64,000 nucleotides of DNA from positions 1,364,001-1,428,000 of the forward strand of contig CM057137.1 in NCBI GenBank assembly GCA_029964075.1, given 5' to 3'. This DNA is from Patiria pectinifera. Taxonomy: Eukaryota > Echinodermata > Asteroidea > Valvatida > Asterinidae. Below the pieces are notes generated by a model. It was not told the origin of the DNA. It did not search any database and was given only the letters and a program-made list of their open reading frames with translations. This document shows, in pieces, positions 25,590 through 36,200 of this stretch. The translations under genes and the position numbers were made by a program. Each line of letters begins with the position of its first letter. The stretch's first letter is position 1.

Positions 25590-25928
25590 TTTACGTGCTT
25601 ATTTGAAACCGGCCAAGCACATATTTATTCCCATTCACAAGTACCTTTCGGTCAAAAAGTCAAAACAAGTCAAATATTCACAAATTTCCAACGGGTTCGT
25701 TCAGCAATTTACTTCAGGTTTTGCGAAACACCCCTGTGTATGGTATGTGCCTCGCGCGCGTACTGCTAAAAATCTCCTTATATGGAAATTAGCGCCCGCG
25801 CGGTGCGTACACTGGTGCATGCTGTGCCTAAACCAGCCGGTGTTGTTTTTTATATCAGCGGTTTAAAACCACTCACGTGACGGGCTCTGGTCCAATAGGA
25901 ATAGGTAAACTGTCTCCAGTATTTATGA
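25590..25928. repeat. Promoter-like dispersed repeat, copy 3
   Basis: It contains all the main blocks of the family, including CGGTCAAAAAGTCAAAAC, TATGGTATGTGCCTCGCGCG, a textbook CArG box CCTTATATGG (25776-25785), CACGTG (25874-25879), GGTCCAATAGGAATAGG and the TATTTATG end. It lies some 7 kb from copies 1 and 2, so the family is dispersed rather than only tandem. Confidence 0.8.
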
Positions 25929-25929
25929 C

Positions 25930-28700
25930 TAATATAGAAAACACGAATATTGGCTTAGATTCTCTTTAACGTTCTATCTATTAGGTGACTGAATATATTG
26001 ATGATATCGCTTTAATCATTACACTTTTAACAAACTTGGCTTTACATAAACATCTATCAACACTGCATGTAATGAGTACGCATGATTATAAGTTGTTTTC
26101 GACTTAAACTATAACAAATATATTCTATACTGATCTACTGAGGACTTGCCTCTGGTACTGTGAATGTCTCAAGTTGCGTTTTAGCGAGGTTAGTGGAGTA
26201 TTTGAAACGCCGGCTGTAATTCTGCCCGTCAGATGTGATTGCAAATTTTGTAATTACGGAGTGTACACGTCCTGTGATCTTGCGAGTAATAGAGAACTAG
26301 AGACTGGGGGTCTGTCACCTCTCTCTCTCTCCTGACAGGATCTGAAACGGGTCAAAGGTCACATCACAGAGAATATGTGTCTGTCATTGATTTGAACTTT
26401 AATTCAACAAGATATGAGTCTTGCACAAGAGTAATGCATCCGGGGTAGGAGGAGCGATACGTAAGAACACTGGGTCGACTAAATAAAACCAGAATACATA
26501 CATGTTTAATAATGTTTCCGAGGCTTGAATGGTGAGATATAGGTTCTGGCAACAGTCTGATGGAGTTGCTTACACTCTAAAAAGTGCCGGATCAGATTAG
26601 ACCCGGATTATCTGGGTCTAATGGGGCCTGACACTCCTGGTCAAAATGACACTTCTTTGACTCCTTTTATACCCGGTCATTTTGACTCGGAAAAGTGTCA
26701 TCTTGTCCCGGGGCTTTTCAGAGTGTGAAATGAGAGTACATCACTGACAAATATTAAGCACCTGTGATCGCTATCGCCGCCTTTAAATCTTACCCCTCTT
26801 GTTTCAAAGTCCTGACATCAAGAGACTTTGTTGACAGCTATATGCTGCCAGGTAGTCCAGACATCCGTAAGCTTATACCGCATTAATTCTATTACGGCCT
26901 CTAACGCTGTTTCAAAGCAGGCAACTGTTAAATATCAAACGGGGCTTGTCTATAATACCCCCCGTTTGGATCTGTACAAGGAACCGGTTAAAAGCACACG
27001 CAAGTTGCTGACGTGCAAATATGCCCTACAGATCATAGAAGATGAAACTATGGATCTTTAAAAACCTACCTGACGAGTTAAATGGATTCACTCACCGACC
27101 AATCACGATTCAAGAGCAATTACTACTGAATCATCAACGAACTCAATGGAAGCCTGATTGGAATTTTTGGAATAGTGGCAACGACACTGAACATTTGCCC
27201 TATGTGCAACTATGAAAGATACCTGCAAGGTTGCTAGTTTGTGTCCATTTCGATAAGAATGGATAGATCCTTTTGTTATACCAGAGGTACTTCACCTTCA
27301 TCTTGTGATTTCGTTCACTCTTGACATGTTGAATTCGCAGAGGCAATTGTACTTCTTTGGACGCTAGACGAATCTTAGATTGGAGGGTCAGTGACCTGGC
27401 AATTCCAGCCAACTTGTTCTTAATCAACCTTTAGATGTCTAGTCACGTGCCGAGCTATTACCAACACCTGAGTATAGACCGACCCCGCCATTCTCCATCA
27501 AGCCTTTGGGAACGAAAATGAAGCAAAAACACGGTGAGGGCATGAGCAACTCAGCACAGCTCTATAGTATTAATGCTGTTCTTCCCCCTGGAGCCGCTTT
27601 ATTCCCCAGTGCTCATTTTTGTTGCGGATAATACTCCTGTGACCATTCCTTTCATGTGTCTCTGAAAGTTCCAATCAACAGCGCCATGAAGTGTTTTTTT
27701 TTCTCTTGGCATTGAGCCAGGAGACACTTTCCCGTGGATTATTCGAGCTCCGTAAGCGAACGTAGCCTCTCGCACCCAGACAATAATTTCTCCCCAACCG
27801 TTTGCAGACTGCCGGGATGATGTTATTTCAGAATCAGCATAAGTCAACTCACACTGGTGCCGGATAATGTCCATATCTTTCTTACTTCTATGCATTTCAG
27901 GCTAAAGAAAACATCATGATACATGCATGCATTTCAGACAGTAATACATACATTGTACATTGGCGAAATCTTTTTTGCTCAAAATTAAAAAAAAGAAGTT
28001 ATAAGGCCGCTGTCTCTTCAATCCTAAGACCAGGATCTACATCTATTTCCACCTTTGCGGTGCTGTAAAGGTCATTATGTTTTATGCCCCAACAGCGATC
28101 AGACTAAACAAGTTTTTTTTTACAAACCTTTTAAAAACCTTTTAAAAGAACATAATGACCTTAGGGTAAAAGGATAAATGCTATATTGAGGTAGTGTTAT
28201 TCGTGCCCCCAAAAAGTTTCAAATGTCAAACAGTTTTGATTCTTTCTTTAGAAGAGGTTAAAAACACTACAATAAGTCAATCAGTCTTCCATAATCAGAA
28301 ATGTCAACATTCAATGATGGATACCAAGTAACTGGTCTCAACTTAAACTGTTTGGGATCGTTGCAACGTTACAAATACAGATCACAAAAGAACTTCACTT
28401 TGATCAATTTCTATACCTTATTGTGGAACGGTTGCAAGCAAACGAAACAAAACAAATGTCAGAACAGAAATAAAACATAAAATGTCAAATTTTCGTAAAC
28501 ACACCCGAAGAGAAGCAACTGATATTGATTTCACATGCTGGACATTGGAGCCGTTCGCCTGATTAAAGTACGCACACAAAATGTTAGCAAAACAAGTAGA
28601 CAAAGCCTCCTTCAAGACTACGAGGCGTTGAAGTAGATCCGAAAAAGAGAATACGTCGTATATAAACATGTACAGGCCCCGGTAATACAAAGACAACTAG
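25930..28700. other. Intergenic, no gene recognised
   Basis: AT-rich sequence holding MITE copy 2 (annotated separately) and a short CT run at about 26321-26332. The minus-strand frame at 27599-27895 has no recognisable domain. Confidence 0.45.
26573..26725. mobile_element. Near-palindromic MITE, copy 2
   Basis: It starts CACTCTAAAAAGTGCCGG and ends CCGGGGCTTTTCAGAGTG, with TA at its left flank and TG at its right (a decayed TA duplication). It shares both the termini and the internal AAAATGACACTT/AAGTGTCATCTT arms with copy 1 at 5535 and is about 55 bp shorter. Confidence 0.75.
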
Positions 28701-28703
28701 AAA

Positions 28704-29074
28704 GCACTCAGAGAGCGCAAACCTCCGCCACGGCTGAACAATTCCCCGCCATATTGTCAGTACACCCAAAAGAAATACTCGCATAACCACTGGGCTTCAA
28801 TTTTGCACATTTAAAATGTCACCTTAGCATTATTCGCTCATACAAAATGGTGAAGAATCCTTAAAAAAATTCCTGCATCCAGACCCAGATACGGATCACT
28901 TCCAAAATTTAATCGATTTGTACTTGTACCAAGGGCCAGCCCTAAAAACAATTCATGAAAAATCCGTCCATAACTTTTTGAGTTATCCTGTTCACAGACA
29001 AAACAACCAACCAACCAACCAACCAACAAACCAACGCCGATGAAAACATAACCTCATTGGCGGAGGTAATAATA
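28704..29074 (+). mobile_element. Non-LTR retrotransposon 3' end or derived SINE
   Basis: The stretch opens with CTCAGAGAGCGCAAACCTCC and passes through AACTTTTTGAGTTATCCTG. It then has a CCAA tandem run (29003-29035) and closes with CATAACCTC-TTGGCGGAGGTAATAA. This layout matches the 3' end of LINE-type elements that are widespread in animal genomes. The 5' part is missing, which is usual for such copies. The clade (RTE or similar) was not determined. Confidence 0.6.
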
Positions 29075-30410
29075 CGAAAGTTTCTACCATTTTAAGAATT
29101 ACATTGTTACTGAATTAGTGACGCAGGTGTATGCGTCACTCGAGTTAGTCAAATGGCGTTCACACTTTAATTTCTTTACGTCCCACTTGACTTTCAAGAT
29201 CTTTGACAGTGCTTAAAGATGTGTTCTCCCCTTGGTTCCAGAGTTTGGCTTGAAAGAGACCAAGAATTAGAATCAGTATTAGAATAGCTTCATATGATTC
29301 ACATAGTCGAACAGGGAATGAAAAGAGGTCAAAAAAGCGGTCCAGGAATCGATTAATCAGGTTCATGAGAGATAGATTAAGTTACAAGGCACCAATCTAC
29401 CAGCATTTGTAAATCTAGCACTTGAATCAAGAGAACACAATCCTGCTTGTTGGAATTATTGTATTTTATTATCTCCTAAGACCAACCAGCCAACGCTATA
29501 AGAAAAACAAACACACACAGTAATCCAATCTGAAACGGAGTATGTGCCGTATCCACAAGTCTTTAATACTTATGGATAAAGCAGATTTTCTTTTCTTTAA
29601 TACGTGAAATCTGATGTCGTATAACAAGTAAGACCCTGAAGAGTAAATATAGTCTGCAATACTTATTGTTGAAGTCGATTACCTTGTCTGATGATTCCAT
29701 GACTACGGGGACTATAAATGCCTATTACTAAGGCTTTGCACAGGATGAAAACGATGACGTCCATGCTTTGTCAAGCGTCAGGTGTTGCCGGTTGCAAATG
29801 ACGAACGCGTAGGCTTGCGTAACAACGGAAGACTTATGTGACATTAAGACATCAATTAAGACATTCCGGCCTAGTCAATAATAAGATACTTTTAGATTGT
29901 CTTCAGAGAGGAAACAACGGCAACAACAAAGACAAAGAATACATTACGTCAGCAGTCAGACACGAGGAAACAAACATTCTATTTTGGGAAATTTTATTTA
30001 AAAATAGTGGAAAACATTTGTTTTGGTGGAAAAACCTAGATGTAATTCAAAACATCTCGTCAGAGCACTTATTAAAATCTGTCGTTATTATGAAAGTATA
30101 GTGAAATAACTATGAAAGGGCTTTTGCTTTGCACGCAAATACACGTATGGCGCAAAAATTAATCAATAAATAAAACGAAGGGAATATAATATAGATTAAC
30201 ATAAATTATGATATCTTCGTCTCGAGGCCTTTTTACATTTGGCATCAGAAATCCATGAAGTAATGAACTAAATTCATTGATGCCGGTCAAAGCAGCCAAA
30301 TTTCGCACGTCTTAAGATTCACCGTGAAGGCGTTATCCTCCGGCCTCTGTTTTTATTCATCATCAATTAAACCGTCCTGTTTTTCCATTTATTTCGCACA
30401 ACGTATGTTT

Positions 30411-30910
30411 NNNNNNNNNNNNNNNNNNNNNNNNNNNNNNNNNNNNNNNNNNNNNNNNNNNNNNNNNNNNNNNNNNNNNNNNNNNNNNNNNNNNNNNNNN
30501 NNNNNNNNNNNNNNNNNNNNNNNNNNNNNNNNNNNNNNNNNNNNNNNNNNNNNNNNNNNNNNNNNNNNNNNNNNNNNNNNNNNNNNNNNNNNNNNNNNNN
30601 NNNNNNNNNNNNNNNNNNNNNNNNNNNNNNNNNNNNNNNNNNNNNNNNNNNNNNNNNNNNNNNNNNNNNNNNNNNNNNNNNNNNNNNNNNNNNNNNNNNN
30701 NNNNNNNNNNNNNNNNNNNNNNNNNNNNNNNNNNNNNNNNNNNNNNNNNNNNNNNNNNNNNNNNNNNNNNNNNNNNNNNNNNNNNNNNNNNNNNNNNNNN
30801 NNNNNNNNNNNNNNNNNNNNNNNNNNNNNNNNNNNNNNNNNNNNNNNNNNNNNNNNNNNNNNNNNNNNNNNNNNNNNNNNNNNNNNNNNNNNNNNNNNNN
30901 NNNNNNNNNN
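30411..30910. other. Assembly gap, 500 N
   Basis: Exactly 500 unknown bases, a round number normally used for a gap of unestimated size. Distances between TINAGL1 and the PRIM2-MECR-NOL4L block therefore depend on scaffold joining. Confidence 0.99.
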
Positions 30911-32907
30911 AATTTATTTAGATGGACAAAGACTATTCTTAAATCTTTCACCTTTATTTTCTTGATACTTTTGCCTTTTAAGTTTATCCTGCACTACGGC
31001 TCCTGACATTTTCAAGCAATTTAATTTAAGATCAGGCCTATGCAAATGCCAAACATCCACACACAAACAAAAATGAGATTCCTACATCAAGCCATACAAA
31101 GGGGTCCCTTCATTTATTAGCTTGAACCGTCAATAAGGAATCCAATTGATTGAAATCTTCTGGACCATATGTAAACATCTGCAAGGAATAAGACGCGACG
31201 ACCTTCACTGTGACAGTACAAGGGTTTTAATGAGCGCGCTGCAATGGGCACCAGCTGTCAGGGTCATGCACGATTAATTTACTGCTTGATGACGAGGTTC
31301 TCCACAGTATTCATGTGCGTAGATTACGATCAGGGTATACTGGACATACATGATTAGCTTTGGTGAAAATGGTGAAACGGATAATACTTGGGTCTTCAGT
31401 GCATGTGTTTCAAAATGAAATTTAATTAGACGACTACATTTGCAGCACGTCGAAGACACTTTTAACAATGCAGATTATAATAGGGTTCATAGAAACATAA
31501 ATAAAAGTTTCGCATTGTTGAAAACAGACATCGAGATAGACGGCAGAAGTGGTGGATTTAAATCTGGATTTTTAAATTTTTGGTTTGAATTCCAATATTC
31601 GGTTTCAATTTTGGAAACCGGATATTCGAAACCAACCTTAAAAAAATTACACAGGCTTAAGAAAACAACTGAAACATCCCCCAATTTGCTCCATGGTCTC
31701 TGACTGTAACTGCATTCACATGCTAGTGGTCTTTTAGGTGTGAATAGCCTGCCCATTTGACGTAAATCCGAGAGTTCCCAACCATTTGTTTCAACCTCAC
31801 AGCTCTGGAGTGTTTTTGCAAAGGCCCAGTGGTCACTGAATCCTGCAAACCATACCAGATTATTGGGAGGACATTGCATGCAGTACCTCACGCCTCATTT
31901 GTTGACATAACTGTGAACTGAATGGGAACTTCTGGTGAATTCGGATAACCATTATTCACTTTGAAAGACATTCGGATAACCGGATTTTGAAATCTCTGAT
32001 TTCTCCCACCACTAGACGACAACTCGATTTGAAATGGATATTGTCTCATATTTAACTCTGATCTTGAATACTGCATACTTAATAAAAATATACTTGGAAT
32101 CTGATATTTTTATGTTATTCTAGTTGTCATGGAATCTTGAGTTTTTACGACATCTTCAGGTGCCAGGCCTTGGGAAACCTCCTTTGGATTTGTCCAAATA
32201 ACTGTTCACAACTTGAAGAACTATCACTGGGGAAAACTAAAGAAAACTGAAATACTTGTTTCAATTCGTTTGACAGCCATACTCCAATGCAACTTACAAT
32301 TTGAGATGGCCAAATAAAAAAAAAAAAAGACACGGCATTAAAAAAAAACACTTTTGATTTCCTAAAAAACCATCACATTGATATCTTCATGTGGACAAAG
32401 ACTTTTGAGAGTTACTCTTGTTTCATATATTTTTTTTGGAAAGAGTGTCGATTTTATTTTTTTATATGGGTATTTAATAGGTAGAATGTTATTTTAAAGA
32501 TTGGAAAAATACGAAACATTAGCCGTAAAACAACCCTTCAACAGGACATGCCACACAAGCTTTTAGTTTCATTTTGACCGGCTTACAATCACCCCACAGG
32601 CATTGATGTCAGGATATCAGGAACTTATCGCTGAAACCGGACAATGGTACGAGCAGCTGAGATATATGACCAAGTCCTTGTGGTTCTTTAACCAGATGTA
32701 ATAGCAAGAGGAAATAAAAAAGCTCTCTAAATTTTTCATGGCTGATAAAAGAATTTTTGAGCTGATATTTTTTCAGGTTTAGGTACCGTATACATTGTTC
32801 ACTTACTGTGTGATTGTAATTTGGGTAGCAAATTATGTACATTGTATTTCTTTATGGATTCAGAGTCAAAGTTTATGTAAATGTTTATAAAATTACACAA
32901 AGAAATT

Positions 32908-32980
32908 GACTGCAGTGGGGTTTGAACCTGTGACCTCCGGAATACCGTTCCCATGCTCTACCAACTGAGCTACCAAAACG
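32908..32980 (-). repeat. tRNA-like SINE head
   Basis: On the minus strand, TAGCTCAGTTGGTAG (box A, 32958-32972) and GGTTCAAACCCC (box B, 32917-32928) are spaced as in a tRNA. The acceptor ends do not pair (GTTTTGG against TGCAGTC) and the anticodon stem is poor, so it is treated as a tRNA-derived repeat and not a working tRNA. Confidence 0.5.
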
Positions 32981-33271
32981 TCAAGTAGAATTTATGAACA
33001 AGCTGGCTACATATGTGTTTTCACAAAAGACAAATCTTCTACCTTCAACATACCGTACTTTATTTACTGCATCATGAAAAAGGGACAATAAAATATTAAG
33101 AGAACATTTCCTGGTGTAACATGCAAATGACTGCACGTGCGATGGTTTCCGGAATTCTCTATAGGCCGAATGAGCAGAGGTAATAATAACATACAATACT
33201 TTTAGCGGATTTGCGCACATCATAAATCTGGGTTAATGTTAATAAATATTCAATGAAGCGAAGTGACTCAC

Positions 33272-36200
33272 CCTCATATTTCTTGTCTCCGCTCAAGATT
33301 TTCTGGCTCTCCTCGAAATACTGATTAGGATGTTGGATGGCAACATCTGTCTTGACGTTCTGTTGAAGAAAACAAATTAGAAGTAAAATAATTCCAACTT
33401 TCCTCGCATGGAAAAAAGGCAAAATGTTTGTTATTAGGTCTTTTTTTTTGCAAACTACAAGGTTGTATTATAGGCTAAGTAAAATGCCTTTACAACATGT
33501 GACAATTTTTTTGTAGTTTCGGTTCACTTGGGGTACAATTTTGCTGAGATTTAACAAATTATCAGGAAATATTGTTTCATGATATAAAAACCAAAAAAAA
33601 AGAATAAAACAGAGAAACAATTTTACCCACTCCTGCTGCACTGGAATAATTTTACTCAAACTAGAAATAAAATTTATTTTTGATGGAGTTGAAAACGTGA
33701 AACTTACGCCGTGTGTCAGCATGAAGTACTTGGAGCAGGCAACTTGGTAGTGAGATTTGTTGACAAGATCGATGATCTGAAAAAAAGAAGAAGTTTGGTT
33801 TCAAGAAATCAACTTTTAGTCTAAAACAATCCAAGACTTTCCTGATATAGTTAAGAAAAGTTCTAAATATAGGCCCTGTGGATTAGAAGGGCCTAAAGTC
33901 ACAACATATGCGAGGCGTTTTGGCAAAATGAGACAGAACTAGGCAGAGGTCCAAATGAGGCTATTTTTTTGTATTACGAAAAAGAATAAAATTCTCCTTA
34001 AAATACTGTTTGTTGCACTTCAATCACACCACATTGATAAAAAGAAAAGAAAAGGGCAAACATAAACTCGAATCTTTCGCTTACGAATCTACTGACTGGA
34101 AAAACTAACAATTTCAAATGTCCCACACTGTGTATTTGTCGACCATCTCCCACAATGCACTGGGAAAAATAAACTCTGCATGGCAAATTCTTGGTGGCGC
34201 ACTGCTTTGTGAATCGCCCGAATTTGACGTAATGATTAGAACGCAGTCGTTGCGACATCATGAAAATTCTGACAAAGGAAAGCCTCAATTAATTGGTTAA
34301 CGACCAATAACAACCTCTATGGTTTAATAATGAGTATCTTAAACTTAAGAACTGGTGGGACATTCCACTGGAAATTTTACTGATTATTATTGGGGATGCA
34401 GACTTCATTTCCTACCTCATCTATTCCGGACTGGTTGACCTTGTACGCAGCTAGACGCTGCTTGAGCAGGTTGCTGTCAGTGTGACGGAACGGACAACCT
34501 GTGGTGGAAATAAAGAAAAGTTTGAATCCTCAGAAGATGTTCAGCAAGGTTTTGCACCCACTCAATTGTCTATTGGTTGCTTGTGCCGTGTGTACCGCTA
34601 CGCATGTGCAACACTTGCTGAAAGCATCCAAGTTTTTCCCAATTGTTCTCATGATTAGGTGAGGATTCTTCTTACACACAGCCAATAGTGGAGTGTGTCT
34701 CATGATCTAGTCAGGTTTGCGCAGTGGTTCTTTCTCACCTGAACGGTCTGGGTTCGATTCCTGCCCTGGTCCACATGTGGATTGAGTTTTCAGTCCCTAC
34801 CTAATTCCGTGGTTTTTTTTCCCCAGAATATACTTCTGCAGTTTTTCCTCCCGCCTCTAAAACTGTAATTTCTTCTCATTGTCTCCTCTCTACAGGTTTC
34901 TTCAGGCTTGCGAGCTACAGTGCCCAGGGCGTTTTGAGGAATCCTTGGTTTCATTACAAGAAATGAATAGAGATAATTTGATAATGGTTTAATTCTTACC
35001 ATGGTGGTCCCCAGTCGCAGGAGCATTGGTCATGATGATCTTCATACAGCTATACGGGGTGTAGTCGGTACGCTTCCCTTCTTTACCGTAACTATGGCGG
35101 ACATTGTAGGAGTATTGCTTCTCAAACTACACAGAGGGGAAAAAAGTAAACTTTGCATCACAGAAACAATTTACGCTTCCTGTAATATGCATTTGGACAA
35201 GAGGTAGAGCTAATTTATAAATTTGTCTTCTTCGCTTTCGCCAATTTGATTTTCACTGTTATCAAATGTCTATTGATTGACTGCCATCAGATCGAAAAAG
35301 GTCCGTTAAATTTGGCGGGGTTGGTTGACAAGTGGTTACGACATCTGAACAAGTTAGCAGGAGGTCATGGGTTCGAGTCTTACCAAGGTAGTGAATAAAT
35401 TGAATATTGGGATTGCTCCTTCTTTGACTTAATGTTATAAGCACTGCATGTTCAGTTCTTTCCGAGAGTTTGTGGGAAGAAACTTCACAAGCTGACCTAG
35501 GTGGGACTTGAACCCACAGCCTCCTGCTGACTAGTGTAGGTGTCTAACCACTTGGCAAATCAAACTTTCTGGTGCTAGCTGGCTTCAATAATCCTATAAG
35601 CTCTAGGAGAACACACAGGGCAAATATATGTGCATAATCAACTAAAAAACACCTACCTTATCTCCGTCCATGATCTTGGAGAATTCGCTCCTCCAGAATG
35701 TTAGAGCTTGCTCTAGGGTCAAGCCAATTCCCTTCAGGAACAGACCGTACTGCATGCGGCCGTGGTGACGTAGATGGTGGTTCTCGCGGAGGGCGGAGTG
35801 AAGCTGTTGCATGCAGAGCGGAAAGGACTTTCTAGCATGCTGTGGATTTAAAAAAAGAATTTTATAAAAAAGCTCAAAATACTCGGCAGAACTGACTGAA
35901 ATTGTTTCTATGGTATTTAACCTAGTAAACTGTATTCCCTGCGAAAGTGTCAATCAAATGTAGAATTCTTACCGTGTCCATGTCCTTGAGCTCAATCTTG
36001 CCCGTGTTGGATTTGCCGCTGCTGTAGTTCTGTCCCAGATACTGCTTGCTGAGGTTGTTGAGCATCGGGAGAAGACGATCGTCTTCCTCAAGATGAGGGA
36101 TGCTCCTGGCTGTCACCTGCAAATCAAACCAGACAACTCCTGAAAAACACTTCAAGACAAGCCCAGCCGAGCTGGTCCGAGAATGCACAAAATTCTATTT

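Larger units (their letters stand above)
29075..33271. other. Intergenic stretch and likely PRIM2 3' end
   Basis: It contains the assembly gap and a tRNA-like repeat. It should also hold the last PRIM2 exon, which must begin with two bases completing a codon. Acceptor-like sites on the minus strand that would serve are TTTCATGATGCAG ending at about 33064 and TTTTCCCCAG ending at about 32236. Neither yields a recognisable PRIM2 tail, so the exon is left open. A minus-strand AATAAA (33058-33063) exists. Confidence 0.35.

Noticed and set aside
30324-30965. Open frames across the run of N
   Set aside because: They are artefacts of translating unknown bases.
31487-31891. 134-codon minus-strand open frame near the PRIM2 3' side
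   Set aside because: The sequence is unlike any PRIM2 tail, and part of it is made of AT-rich self-similar words, so it was not used as the missing exon.
32166-32236. Possible last PRIM2 exon after TTTTCCCCAG
   Set aside because: The phase fits, but the 23-residue product does not resemble the acidic or serine-rich tails usual for PRIM2. The alternative near 33063 is equally unproven.
32908-32980. Possible functional tRNA gene on the minus strand
   Set aside because: Both internal boxes are good, but the acceptor and anticodon stems do not pair, so it is listed as a tRNA-like repeat.
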